Positions 15,580 to 25,115 are shown, numbered from the stretch's first letter. The stretch: 64,000 bases of DNA from JBJGXI01 sp045635475 (GCF_045635475.1 NZ_JBJGXI010000029.1:1-64000); one strand, 5' to 3'. Numbers and translations are program-made. Notes: generated from the sequence alone by a model not told the origin.

Positions 15580-18447
15580 ATGATAAAAGGAATTAACAAT
15601 TTCACAAAAACGATTGGGTTTATAGCTATCTTTATAACGGTAATGGGTACATTTGTATTTCTAGCAACATATGAATCTAATGCAGAAGATATCACAAAAT
15701 CTATTACCATTGATGGTAATGATGTCGATGAATTTAACAGATTTAAAGGTTTTGGAGCGGTATCTGCTAATAACACATCTCGGTTATTGGTGGATTACAA
15801 AGAAGAGCACCCGGAAAAATATTGGGAAATTATGAATCAGTTATTTAATAAGAATACAGGGGCAGGTCTAACTCATGTAAAAGTAGAATTAGGAGGAGAT
15901 GTTAACTCATCTTCAGGAACAGAACCTGCAACAATGCGTTATGCAGATGAAGCTGCTAATGTGCTTAGAGGTGCAGGGTTCGAGTTTGCTGCGGATGCCA
16001 AATCTATCAATCCTGATATTACTACTGAAATACTTCGTTGGGGTGAGCCACGCTTTTCATGGAATGGGGTTGCAAACGGTGATTATGAGAACCGTTACCA
16101 ATGGTATAAACAAACCATTGACGCAGTTTATGATGAATATGGTTTTAAATTAGATTATGTTGGAATCTCTCAAAATGAAAGAGCAATAAATGGTAATCAT
16201 AAAGTAGAAGTTGATTGGCTTAAATATTTCACAACAGAAATTAAAAATGAGCCAAATTATGCGACTGACTACGAACATATAAAACTTGTAGCAGCCGATG
16301 GCTATCGCGATACACAATCTATCAGTCGCGTTTTACTAGATAACCCTGATTTAATTGATGAAATTGATGTAATTAGTGCTCATTATGATTTAAATGGTTC
16401 ACCAGAGCTTACACAATTACAAAACAAGTTGAAGGATGAAGGAAAACAAACAAAAGAAGTTTGGGTATCAGAGGGTGTTGCACCAATGATCAATGCCAGG
16501 TACCGTGAAAATATGCAACCTTATTATAATGGTCTTGGGGGAACAGTTGGGGTTGTTGATGTAATTTCTAGAATTATCTCTGTCTATTCTTGGACCGGAG
16601 AGACCCAAAATCCTCTGCATGCAGTATCATTTGATTTCCAACCATCTGTAGCAGCCTTTTATCAAGGTGCACAATATAATCCGAAACACTTAATTAGCGC
16701 TTTTGATCCATGGTCTGGCTTTTATGAGAAAGATGCTGGTATACAAGGTGTTCGTCATGTGATGAACTTTGTAGGATATGATGACCACACTACACCTGAA
16801 AATGAACGATGGTTGTACGTAAAAGGTGCGACATTTAGTGATGGTTCTGAAGGAGATGGTGGTGTTCAGGCTGACACGAGTACACATAATTATATGACTC
16901 TAAAAGATCCTGAAACAAGTGACTATACAACAGTTTTCACAAATAATACTAACGATACACGTAAATATACGATTAACACAGAAAATTTAGATGGAAAAGA
17001 AAATGCAAAGGTTTATGTCTGGGAAACACGAGGAGCAGACGAAGGACAGGCTTATGACGCAAATTGGTTTAAGAATGTCAACGTGATTACACCGGAAAAT
17101 GGAGAGTATGAAGTTCAAGTAGAACCTTATTCAATCGTAACTATTTCCACATTAGACAAACAATCTGAGGTGGAAGGATTTGAGTATGAGTCTGATCCAA
17201 TAGACTTATCAGAAGATACGATTATGTCATTACCTTATACAGATGATTTTGAATACGATGAATACTCAGTAGATGACAATGGTAGAGACTATGTTGCTCG
17301 TCGTGGTGGTACTCCACGTTATACAACAGATCAGATCGGTGCTTTTGAAGTAGTTACTGAAGCAACGAAACAAGTAGAAAATGGGAGTTCAGAACGCACT
17401 AAGCTTAACATTCCCGATCAAGCAGCACATGGGAATATGTTACAACAAAAAATGACTCCAGATATCATTGGAGCAGAATGGTCAGTATGGGGCGGAAGTG
17501 ATGGATCTGCAACTAATGTTAATCCAAACACTATTCTTGGTGATTTCCGTTGGGTCAATTATAAAGTCTCTTATGACTTTTTATTAGATACCCATACATC
17601 GGAAGTATCTGGCAGAAGTAATTACGCTTTAATTGGAGTACGTCAAGTGAAAGCTGGATCATCTGATTCTGCTGCACCTTACAATGCACGTGTTTATGTG
17701 GATGGAAGCTATGAAATTCTGAAATTTGACAGTGTTGTAGCTCAAGGAACAGTAAATGATTTTGAAAACACAGCTTGGCACAATTTAGCCTTTGAAGCCA
17801 AAGAAAATGTATTTACACTTTATCTTGATGGAGAAGTGATCGATACGTACACTGATGATGCATCAGCTGTAATGGCTGGAAGAGTGGCACTAGGCTCTGG
17901 TTATTATGAAACACTCATTGACAACCTAAGTATAGAGCCAATCGAAGGATACAGCTATCAATCTGTTAAATATGATAATGCACAAGGAAAGGTCTATGAT
18001 ACAGAAGATGAAGCCCTAAATAACGCTGACATTTGGAATCCGATCGGATATGTTGGAGATTGGGATTTCATCCAAGCAGGATATGGACATTATAACCGTA
18101 CGCAAATGACAACGAGCTCAGATTATCCTGTTTGGAACGGAATAACCGTCGAGCATACTGACACTACAACAGAACAAGGTACTTTGAACAAAGTATTTTA
18201 TTCCGGCAGTTGGGGATCGAACAGCGGTAATGCATGGGGAAATGATGGGGATTCCTTTGAAATCACGTTTAAAGGAAATGAAATCAGACTATTTGGAGAG
18301 GCGAACTCAGGTAATGGAACAGCAGATGTTTATTTAGATGGTGAACTAGTTGGAGAAGCAAATTATTTAAATAATAGTTCTGTTGTAAAAATGGTATTTT
18401 CAGCCGATAATCTTGAAGAAAAAGAGCATACGCTGAAAGTAGTATGA
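15580..18447 (+). CDS. Secreted GH59-like (galactocerebrosidase-family) glycosidase, 5' part of an interrupted gene
   Basis: A 955-residue product beginning with a membrane-spanning signal sequence (about 8-35). Residues about 50-530 match GH59 in several places: FKGFGAVSANNTSRLLVDY (52-70), KVELGGD, ISQNERA with acid/base E200, VWVSEG with nucleophile E298, and SAFDPWSGFYE. Residues about 560-785 look like a laminin-G/concanavalin-type beta sandwich. A beta module near the end recurs downstream. GH59 enzymes cleave beta-galactosides. The frame ends at TGA 18445-18447, yet the same frame stays open to 19989 with repeats of the same module and a wall-sorting signal, so the original protein was 1469 residues. 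The ATG at 15580 has only a distant GGAGAGG. It is the sole extracellular hydrolase seen in this locus. Confidence 0.8.
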   Translation: MIKGINNFTKTIGFIAIFITVMGTFVFLATYESNAEDITKSITIDGNDVDEFNRFKGFGAVSANNTSRLLVDYKEEHPEKYWEIMNQLFNKNTGAGLTHVKVELGGDVNSSSGTEPATMRYADEAANVLRGAGFEFAADAKSINPDITTEILRWGEPRFSWNGVANGDYENRYQWYKQTIDAVYDEYGFKLDYVGISQNERAINGNHKVEVDWLKYFTTEIKNEPNYATDYEHIKLVAADGYRDTQSISRVLLDNPDLIDEIDVISAHYDLNGSPELTQLQNKLKDEGKQTKEVWVSEGVAPMINARYRENMQPYYNGLGGTVGVVDVISRIISVYSWTGETQNPLHAVSFDFQPSVAAFYQGAQYNPKHLISAFDPWSGFYEKDAGIQGVRHVMNFVGYDDHTTPENERWLYVKGATFSDGSEGDGGVQADTSTHNYMTLKDPETSDYTTVFTNNTNDTRKYTINTENLDGKENAKVYVWETRGADEGQAYDANWFKNVNVITPENGEYEVQVEPYSIVTISTLDKQSEVEGFEYESDPIDLSEDTIMSLPYTDDFEYDEYSVDDNGRDYVARRGGTPRYTTDQIGAFEVVTEATKQVENGSSERTKLNIPDQAAHGNMLQQKMTPDIIGAEWSVWGGSDGSATNVNPNTILGDFRWVNYKVSYDFLLDTHTSEVSGRSNYALIGVRQVKAGSSDSAAPYNARVYVDGSYEILKFDSVVAQGTVNDFENTAWHNLAFEAKENVFTLYLDGEVIDTYTDDASAVMAGRVALGSGYYETLIDNLSIEPIEGYSYQSVKYDNAQGKVYDTEDEALNNADIWNPIGYVGDWDFIQAGYGHYNRTQMTTSSDYPVWNGITVEHTDTTTEQGTLNKVFYSGSWGSNSGNAWGNDGDSFEITFKGNEIRLFGEANSGNGTADVYLDGELVGEANYLNNSSVVKMVFSADNLEEKEHTLKVV

Positions 18448-19989
18448 AAAGAGAGTTGGACTAGCTTTGTAAGAGCAGAAATAGAAACAGAAGATGAAAT
18501 AGATCTTACTGCAGTTACAGAATTAGCGCCTGGTGACATGGTGAAAATTGCTGATGATTCCGGTGTAGGAACTGAAGAGAATATAGTTTATGGGTATAGG
18601 GAAAATGGTAATACTTGGGGTTCAAATAGCAATAATGCTTGGGCACATTTTGATGACAACCCATATATCTTAGTGAATTTTACAGGTACAGGTATAGATT
18701 ACCTTGTTGGGGCTGGAAATGAAACAAAATATCAATTTGAACTTGATGGTGAAGTTGTAGGTAACATTGGGTCAGAAAATGGAAGCGTCAGATATTCGGT
18801 CAGAGATCTTGAGGAAAAACCTCATACGTTAAAGGTTTCGTTGGGAGACAATACAGTACAAGAAGATTATATGGATTACCGTGGTGTTAATATTTACAGT
18901 ACTCCTAATCAAAGTAACAATAGTATTATCTTTGATTTTAAAGGAACAGGCTTCAATTTATTTGGTGCAACACCAGATGCGCTACTTGACGTCTATATTG
19001 ATGATCAATTAATTGATGATGACTATAGAGTTTATTCTAAAGGAGACAGACAAACAACATACAGTATTAGAGGATTAGAGGATACCGATCATACTGCTAA
19101 AGTTGTTGTTAAGGGTGGTACTTTCACTTTCGATGGTATGGATATAATTATTGGTACAAACCCAGATGATGACGAAACGCCAGGAGACGGAGACGAAACG
19201 CCAGGAGACGGAGATGAAACGCCGGGGGATGGAGACGAAACCCCAGGAGACGGAGATGAGACACCAGGAGACGGAGATGAGACACCAGGAGATGGGGATG
19301 AAACGCCGGGAGATGGAGATGAGACACCAGGAGATGGAGATGAAATGCCGGGAGATGGAGATGAGACACCAGGAGATGGAGATGAAACGCCAGGAGACGG
19401 AGATGAAGCTCCGGGAGACGATCATGACCTTAAATTAGGAATAGGACAAGAAGCTAAATTAGTCGAAGCAGGTAAAACCTATTCAATCGATGGGACAAAT
19501 GCTAAGGTAACAATGCCTTCCGATTTACCAGCTGGAACAAAGCTGATAGTAAATGAAAAAGATGTAAATCAAACGAATCATGATGGCCTAACTCCATCTG
19601 GAGATCTACTAACGTTTACGTTTGACCTTGTAGATGGATCAACTGTACCTAGCGAGGGATATACATTAACATTGAGCTATGATGAAGGTGTAGATGCTGA
19701 GAAAGTTGCTATCTACTACTACAATGAAGCGGAAGATAAGTGGGAGTATCGTGGCGGTGATGTAGATGAAGCTAATCATATAATCACATTGAAAGTACCA
19801 CACTTCTCATCTTACGGTGTCTTTGTAGAAGCAGATACAACTTCTGAAGATCCAGCAGAAGATGAAGAGGAGGACGAACTTCCAGATACTTTCTCGAATC
19901 TGTATAACTATTTGTTAATTGGTTTCCTATTATTAATTGCTGGTGCGGGAATGGTTATTTGGAATAGAAAAAGAAATTCACGCGCTTAA
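18448..19989 (+). pseudogene. 3' part of the interrupted GH59-like wall protein (repeat modules, linker, sortase signal)
   Basis: This continues the frame of the preceding GH59 gene directly after its TGA. It holds two more copies of a short beta module: one ends LEEKPHTLKVS and the next LEDTDHTAKVV, matching LEEKEHTLKVV just before the stop. Twelve heptads (consensus DETPGDG, 19171-19422) form an acidic linker, followed by a beta domain. The C-terminus reads LPDTF, a hydrophobic helix and RKRNSRA, a sortase-type anchor. ATG 18538 could start a separate product but has no convincing ribosome binding site or signal peptide. It is either a broken tail or translated only by readthrough of the TGA. 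A base-calling error is a third possibility. Confidence 0.75.
19171..19422 (+). repeat. Twelve tandem 21-bp units encoding DETPGDG heptads
   Basis: Twelve in-frame 21-bp units, with synonymous changes and two amino-acid variants (DEMPGDG as unit 9 and DEAPGDD as unit 12). They encode an acidic, Pro/Gly-rich linker between the beta modules and the wall-anchor region. Copy number in such arrays often varies between strains. Confidence 0.92.
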
Positions 19990-20023
19990 ATAGAGCAATA
20001 CCTATTAATTAAAACTATTAAGG

Positions 20024-20064
20024 AATATAGTCCTAGTGCATTTCACTGGGACTATATTTTTTAT
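20024..20064 (+). terminator. Rho-independent terminator after the GH59 gene
   Basis: AATATAGTCCTAGTG (20024-20038) pairs with CACTGGGACTATATT (20044-20058) and a T-run follows. It sits 35 bp after the anchor-encoding end, which supports the view that the GH59 transcript extends to 19989. Confidence 0.8.
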
Positions 20065-20177
20065 CTACTGCACCAATTAACAAAAGTTCTAAGAAGCGTT
20101 ATTATTAGTATATAAACGAATAGGCTTGTCTCTGAATTATACAAAAGAGCCAAGTGTTAACGAAAGGATGAAACTGC

Positions 20178-21161
20178 TTGTCATCAGATGTCCTTCAACA
20201 ATTAATCCAAGAAACGGAAGAAGAAAGAGCAATTTTACAGCAAAGTAATAAAGTGAGAAAAGACTTATATACGAATAAAACGGATTTTGTTATTCAAAGT
20301 GAGAAATTGTTGGATCCGGAGCAATTGATTATGGTTAGGAAACACACGAGATTTGTAGATTTTCCAAAGCATAAGCATGATTATATTGAAATCAATTATG
20401 TGTACAGCGGTAAATTAGAACAAACAGTTGGCGATCAACAGATTGTTTTGCAACAAGGTGAGCTATTGCTTTTAAATCAATTTATCGAACATGAAATAAA
20501 AGCATGTGAGCGCGAAGACATCATCATTAATTTTATTATTCGACCACGTTTTTTTGAATACATTTTTACTTATCTGTCTGCGGATAATGTGGAAAACAAT
20601 ATTAATGACTTTTTAATCAACAGTTTGTTTGAGCATACACAAAATGGGCAATTTTTATATTTTGCCGTATCAGAAGTTGATTCTATTCAAGAGCTTATCC
20701 ATAAAATCATTCTTGAAATTATGGAGCCATCACTTCTGTCACAGTCAACGATCAAGTTTTATATGGGACTGTTACTAGTCGAGCTAATCAAGCATGCAGA
20801 TAAAATGATCAAGCAAAATGAAGGGTCACTCGAGCAACAAGTGATTGTGAAGGCATTAAAGTATATTGACGAGAATTACCAGAATGCATCCTTAACTGAG
20901 TTAGCTGTTCAGCTTAATCAACCACACTATCGTATAAGCAAAAATATAAAAAAAATTACCAATAGAACATTTAAGGATCTATTACAAGATAAACGATTAA
21001 GTGAAGCGAAGGAGCTACTTAAAAATAAAGAACTGCCGATCAGTTCTATTATTGAGCAGGTAGGCTATGATAATATTAGTTACTTTTATCGAATTTTCAA
21101 AAGCAAATACAACTTAACTCCGAAGCAATATCGGGAACGGTTCAACAATACATTTCATTAA
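20178..21161 (+). CDS. AraC family transcriptional regulator
   Basis: A 327-residue regulator with a central cupin sensor (about 45-110, including DFPKHKHDYIEINYV and an HE pair) and a C-terminal AraC-type DNA-binding domain (about 228-325, ending GYDNISYFYRIFKSKY and PKQYRERF). The start is TTG 20178 with AAAGGATG upstream. It lies between the GH59 gene and rhaB, each side bounded by a terminator, so it is transcribed on its own. By position it may sense rhamnose or a related sugar and control rhaBA, the GH59 gene or both. The separate DeoR regulator at 27794 is the better candidate for the rhaD and rhaEW units. Confidence 0.92.
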   Translation: MSSDVLQQLIQETEEERAILQQSNKVRKDLYTNKTDFVIQSEKLLDPEQLIMVRKHTRFVDFPKHKHDYIEINYVYSGKLEQTVGDQQIVLQQGELLLLNQFIEHEIKACEREDIIINFIIRPRFFEYIFTYLSADNVENNINDFLINSLFEHTQNGQFLYFAVSEVDSIQELIHKIILEIMEPSLLSQSTIKFYMGLLLVELIKHADKMIKQNEGSLEQQVIVKALKYIDENYQNASLTELAVQLNQPHYRISKNIKKITNRTFKDLLQDKRLSEAKELLKNKELPISSIIEQVGYDNISYFYRIFKSKYNLTPKQYRERFNNTFH

Positions 21162-21197
21162 TGTACAGTGATTGTTATAATCTGCTGTACATTTTTT
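21160..21197 (+). terminator. Terminator overlapping the AraC stop codon
   Basis: AATGTACAG (21160-21168) pairs with CTGTACATT (21185-21193), followed by TTTT. The left arm begins within the stop codon of the regulator gene. Confidence 0.7.
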
Positions 21198-21291
21198 GTG
21201 GTCGCACATATTAAAGAGATTGCAAATAAGGACAATAAAAAAATGAATCGCGTTATATATTATTGTTTATAAATCCTTTATTATAAATGTA

Positions 21292-21305
21292 TTAAACGCT
21301 TTCAT
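21292..21305 (-). promoter_or_regulatory. Candidate CcpA (cre) site upstream of rhaB
   Basis: The reverse complement reads ATGAAAGCGTTTAA, close to the catabolite-responsive element consensus (TGNAARCGNWWWCA-like). It lies 15 bp before the rhaB start, a roadblock-type position, so glucose repression of rhaBA is expected. Confidence 0.6.
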
Positions 21306-21320
21306 TAAAAGGGTGATAAT

Positions 21321-22730
21321 ATGTACAAATGTAGCATAGCTGTCGATATTGGCGCGTCAAGCGGTAGACTGATTGCAGGGTATGTAAAGGATAACCAGTT
21401 GAAGCTAGATGAGATTTATCGTTTTGATAATAAGATGATTAAAAAAGGTGATCACTTCTGCTGGGATATTGAGGGGTTATTTTCTGAAATCAAACAAGGG
21501 ATGAAACAATGTGTTGCACATGATTTAGACCCACAGAGTATCGGAATAGACACATGGGCAGTTGATTTTGTGTTGCTCGATGAAAATGACGAGTTGTTAA
21601 CGGATGCGGTTGCTTACCGAGATCCTAGAACTGACGGTATGATGGAAGAAGTATTTAGGATTATTAGCAAAGAAAGATTGTATTTAGAAACAGGTATACA
21701 GTTTCAGAAGTTTAATACAATCTATCAACTATATTATTTAAAAAAGAACTATCCTGACATATTAGAAAAAGCAACGTCTTTTCTTATGATTCCTGATTAT
21801 TTAAACTTTCTATTAACCGGCGTTAAAGCGAATGAATATACAAATGCTACATCAACGCAGTTGGTAAATGCATTTACGAAAAAGTGGGACGATGATTTAT
21901 TAGATCAATTAGGGATAAACAAAGAGATGTTCCAGGAAATAAAACCACCAAAAACAAAGCTCGGAAATTTACGTAAGGAACTAGTTGAAGAAATTGGCCT
22001 TGATATAGACGTATTGTTACCTGCTACACATGATACGGCTTCCGCGGTTATCGCTGTTCCAGAAGTAAATGATACGATTTATATAAGCTCTGGCACGTGG
22101 TCGTTAATCGGTGTCGAGAATCGTTTTCCGATATGTGTTACGAAAGCATTGGACTATAATTTTACGAATGAAGGTGGAATCGATTATCGTTTTCGTTTCT
22201 TAAAAAACATTATGGGGCTGTGGATGATCCAAGAAGTGAAACGTCTTTACGATGATCAATACAGCTTTGCGGAGCTAGTGGAATTGGCAAATGCCGCAAC
22301 AAAATTCCAATCCACGGTTAATGTGGATGATGATCGTTTCCTTAATCCTCAAAACATGATTGAGGAAATTCAGAACTATTGTCTTGAAACACGTCAACCT
22401 GCACCTCGTACACCAGGTGAAGTGGCAAAATGTGTGTTTGACAGTTTAGCAATTAGCTATCAAAAGGCAATTAGTCAAATTGAAGAAATCTATGAAAAAG
22501 AATTCCCGACAGTAAATGTAATTGGCGGTGGGTGCCAGAACGAGATGTTAAACCAATTAATTGCAAATACAACGCATAAAGAGGTGCTTGCTGGTCCAAT
22601 CGAAGCAACGGCGATCGGTAATATCGTTTCTCAGTTGATTAGCTTAGGACGGGTTGAAGGAATTAATGAAGCGAGAAACCTTATTAAGGAATCTTTTGAA
22701 ATGAAAAAGTATAAAGCAATAACAGTCTAA
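21321..22730 (+). CDS. rhaB: Rhamnulokinase RhaB
   Basis: A 469-residue FGGY-family sugar kinase that phosphorylates L-rhamnulose to L-rhamnulose-1-phosphate. The N-terminal phosphate-binding motif is AVDIGASSGRLIAG (about 8-21), DTWAVDFVLLD follows near 80, and the C-terminal ATP-binding segment is NVIGGGCQNEMLNQL (about 397-411). The start is ATG 21321 (AAAGGGTGATAAT upstream). It is 20 bp ahead of rhaA, so the two form an operon. The length is normal for RhaB. A cre-like site lies just upstream. Confidence 0.95.
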   Translation: MYKCSIAVDIGASSGRLIAGYVKDNQLKLDEIYRFDNKMIKKGDHFCWDIEGLFSEIKQGMKQCVAHDLDPQSIGIDTWAVDFVLLDENDELLTDAVAYRDPRTDGMMEEVFRIISKERLYLETGIQFQKFNTIYQLYYLKKNYPDILEKATSFLMIPDYLNFLLTGVKANEYTNATSTQLVNAFTKKWDDDLLDQLGINKEMFQEIKPPKTKLGNLRKELVEEIGLDIDVLLPATHDTASAVIAVPEVNDTIYISSGTWSLIGVENRFPICVTKALDYNFTNEGGIDYRFRFLKNIMGLWMIQEVKRLYDDQYSFAELVELANAATKFQSTVNVDDDRFLNPQNMIEEIQNYCLETRQPAPRTPGEVAKCVFDSLAISYQKAISQIEEIYEKEFPTVNVIGGGCQNEMLNQLIANTTHKEVLAGPIEATAIGNIVSQLISLGRVEGINEARNLIKESFEMKKYKAITV

Positions 22731-22750
22731 CAATATTAGGAGGAATCTGA

Positions 22751-24022
22751 ATGTCTATTAAAGAAAACTATGAAAAAGCTAAAAAAGACTATGAAAAATG
22801 GGGTGTTGACGTTGAGGCAGCACTGGAAAAGTTAAAGCAAGTACCGATTTCTATCCACTGTTGGCAAGGTGATGACGTAAGCGGTTTTGAAACGAATCAG
22901 CAGGAGTTATCTGGTGGAATCGATGTTACGGGTAACTATCCTGGTAAAGCAACAACACCTGAAGAGTTAAGAAGTGATTTAGAAAAAGCACTTTCCCTTA
23001 TCCCAGGCAAACACCGCGTTAATTTACACGCAATCTATGGTGAAACACATGGAGAAGTAGTTGAAAGAGATGAGCTAGAGCCAAAACATTTTGAGAATTG
23101 GGTAGCTTGGGCGAAAGAAAATCAGTTAGGACTTGATTTTAATCCAACACTTTTCTCTCATCCGAAAGCAGATGATGGCTTAACTTTAGCTCATCCTGAC
23201 AAAGAAGTTAGAGACTTTTGGATAAGACATTGTATTGCTAGCAGAAAGATTGCAGCGTATTTTGGTAAAGAATTAGGTACTCCTGCCTTAACAAATATTT
23301 GGATTCCCGATGGCTACAAAGACATTCCAAGTGACCGCCTGACACCAAGAAAGCGATTAAAGGATTCTTTGGATGAAATTTTTAAAGAAGACATTGATGA
23401 AAAATACAATGTTGATGCTGTTGAAAGTAAGCTATTCGGAATTGGTTCAGAAGCTTACGTAGTTGGATCACATGAATTTTATATGGGTTATGCTTGGAAA
23501 AACAATAAGCTATGCTTACTTGATACAGGGCATTATCACCCAACTGAAGTTGTCTCAAATAAAATTTCGGCAATGCTGTTATATAGTGATAAATTGGCGT
23601 TACACGTATCACGTCCTGTGAGATGGGACAGTGACCATGTTGTTATTCTCGATGACGAATTACGTGAGATCGGCTTGGAGATCGTTCGTAATGATGCTTT
23701 GGACAGAGTGATGATTGGACTGGATTTCTTTGATGCAAGTATTAACCGCGTTGCAGCCTGGACAATCGGAACACGCAACATGATCAAATCATTACTTTAT
23801 GCTTTGCTTACTCCAAATGAACACTTAAAGCAATTGCAAGAGGACGGTAATTTTACCGATCGTCTAGCATTAATGGAAGAATTTAAAACATATCCATTTG
23901 GTGCGATTTGGGATTACTATTGCGATCAAATGGGTGTGCCGGTAAAAGAAGCATGGTTAGATGAAGTGAAAAGTTATGAGGAAGCTGTATTATCAAAAAG
24001 ACAAACAAAAAAAGAAGCCTAA
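22751..24022 (+). CDS. rhaA: L-rhamnose isomerase RhaA
   Basis: A 423-residue TIM-barrel isomerase that converts L-rhamnose to L-rhamnulose, using Mn2+ or Zn2+. Family features include ISIHCWQGDDVSGFE (about 33-47), HVSRPVRWDSDHVV (about 284-297), and metal-site Asp and His residues in LLDTGHYHPTE. The start is ATG 22751, preceded by TTAGGAGGA. It is co-transcribed with rhaB, and a terminator overlaps its stop codon. The length matches the family. No RhaM mutarotase is seen beside it, unlike the B. subtilis rha operon. Confidence 0.96.
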   Translation: MSIKENYEKAKKDYEKWGVDVEAALEKLKQVPISIHCWQGDDVSGFETNQQELSGGIDVTGNYPGKATTPEELRSDLEKALSLIPGKHRVNLHAIYGETHGEVVERDELEPKHFENWVAWAKENQLGLDFNPTLFSHPKADDGLTLAHPDKEVRDFWIRHCIASRKIAAYFGKELGTPALTNIWIPDGYKDIPSDRLTPRKRLKDSLDEIFKEDIDEKYNVDAVESKLFGIGSEAYVVGSHEFYMGYAWKNNKLCLLDTGHYHPTEVVSNKISAMLLYSDKLALHVSRPVRWDSDHVVILDDELREIGLEIVRNDALDRVMIGLDFFDASINRVAAWTIGTRNMIKSLLYALLTPNEHLKQLQEDGNFTDRLALMEEFKTYPFGAIWDYYCDQMGVPVKEAWLDEVKSYEEAVLSKRQTKKEA

Positions 24023-24037
24023 GAGGCTTCTTTTTTT
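24011..24037 (+). terminator. Terminator overlapping the rhaA stop codon
   Basis: AAAGAAGCCT and AGGCTTC form a tight hairpin followed by seven T. The rhaA TAA lies in the loop, so rhaBA ends before rhaD, which needs its own promoter. Confidence 0.85.
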
Positions 24038-24070
24038 GTTTAAACCAACCTATTCTGTCACGAATCGTAC

Positions 24071-24129
24071 ACAAACAAAAATAAACAGTATAATTATTGT
24101 TTGTTTGTATTGTTTTATTTTTGTTTTTG
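24071..24129. promoter_or_regulatory. Inverted A-rich motifs upstream of rhaD (candidate DeoR-type operator)
   Basis: ACAAACAAAAATAAACA (24071-24087) and, in the opposite orientation, TGTTTTATTTTTGTTTTTG (24111-24129) form an imperfect inverted repeat. The core CAAAAATAAAC recurs upstream of rhaEW at 25565-25575. A shared regulator, most likely the DeoR protein encoded at 27794, is inferred. Confidence 0.5.
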
Positions 24130-24181
24130 ATTTAAAATAAGAGTATGAAATAAAACATTAACTGTGAGAGGAAGATTTGTT

Positions 24182-25024
24182 ATGAAAACGATCCAAGAAA
24201 TCGAAACTGATCTTTTTCTATTAGATGCTCCGTTCGTGAAGGAAATGATGGAAATAACATATAACATGTGGAAATTTAACTGGGATGAAAGAAATGGAGG
24301 AAATATTAGTTATTTGCTTCATGAAGAGGAAATAAGACGTTATTTACGCAACGACCATGTATTAAGGACAATTCCACTTGATTTTCCTGTTAAAGAGCTT
24401 GCCGGTAAATACTTTATTGTAACAGGATCAGGTAAATATTTTAAAAATGTAAAAGCGAGTCCAGCAGAATGCTTAGGAATTATTAAAGTATCAGAAAGTG
24501 GACAGAGTGTTGATTTGTTATGGGGGCTTTCTGGAGATGGAAAACCGACGAGTGAACTATCTGCTCATTTTAGAAGCCATATCACTCGATTAGCGGAAGA
24601 CCCGAATCATCGTGTTATTATGCACACCCATGCTACCAATATTATTGCTATGACATTTACACACGATTTAAATGAGAAAAGCTTTTCAAAAACATTGTGG
24701 AAAATGTGTACCGAATGTATCGTTGTTTTTCCAGAAGGAGTCGGTATCCTACCATGGATGGTACCAGGAACTGATTTAATTGGCGAAGCAACGGCGGACA
24801 AAATGAGAGACACACGTCTTGTAATCTGGCCACACCACGGTATCCTTGGTGCTGGCGCATCGATTGATGACGCTTTTGGGCTTATTGAAACGGCCGAAAA
24901 AGCTGCACAGGTTTATATGCTCGTTAGTGCTCACCAAAGCGGAGTGAAACAATCAATTACGGATGATGAGCTTGTAGAGCTTGCACAGGCATTCGGAGTG
25001 AAGCCTAATTCAAAGTTTATTTAA
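24182..25024 (+). CDS. rhaD: Rhamnulose-1-phosphate aldolase RhaD
   Basis: A 280-residue class II aldolase, zinc-dependent, that splits L-rhamnulose-1-phosphate into DHAP and L-lactaldehyde. The zinc His pair is in MHTHATN (about 149-155), the third His is in IWPHHGILG (about 216-224), and NGGNISY (about 40) is part of the phosphate site. ATG 24182 is used, with GAGAGGA upstream; an in-frame GTG at 24164 precedes that site. A second aldolase for the same substrate, RhaEW, follows in the next transcription unit, so the reaction is duplicated. No lactaldehyde reductase gene is visible nearby. Confidence 0.93.
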   Translation: MKTIQEIETDLFLLDAPFVKEMMEITYNMWKFNWDERNGGNISYLLHEEEIRRYLRNDHVLRTIPLDFPVKELAGKYFIVTGSGKYFKNVKASPAECLGIIKVSESGQSVDLLWGLSGDGKPTSELSAHFRSHITRLAEDPNHRVIMHTHATNIIAMTFTHDLNEKSFSKTLWKMCTECIVVFPEGVGILPWMVPGTDLIGEATADKMRDTRLVIWPHHGILGAGASIDDAFGLIETAEKAAQVYMLVSAHQSGVKQSITDDELVELAQAFGVKPNSKFI

Positions 25025-25033
25025 TAGTATGTT

Positions 25034-25072
25034 AAAGGAGTGGATCATCTGTATCTACTCCTTTTGTGTTTT
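25034..25072 (+). terminator. Terminator after rhaD
   Basis: AAAGGAGTGGAT (25034-25045) pairs with ATCTACTCCTTT (25053-25064) with one G-T wobble, followed by a T-rich tail. Confidence 0.75.
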
Positions 25073-25115
25073 ATAAAAGGCTCTTTTATTTACACGTCAT
25101 AGATGAAGTGAAATG

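Noticed and set aside
19171..19422. Possible CRISPR-like regular repeat
   Set aside because: The 21-bp units are contiguous with no spacers and stay in frame with the protein.
19075..19438. Overlapping frames on both strands across the heptad array
   Set aside because: They are low-complexity shadows of the 21-bp repeats in the GH59 tail.
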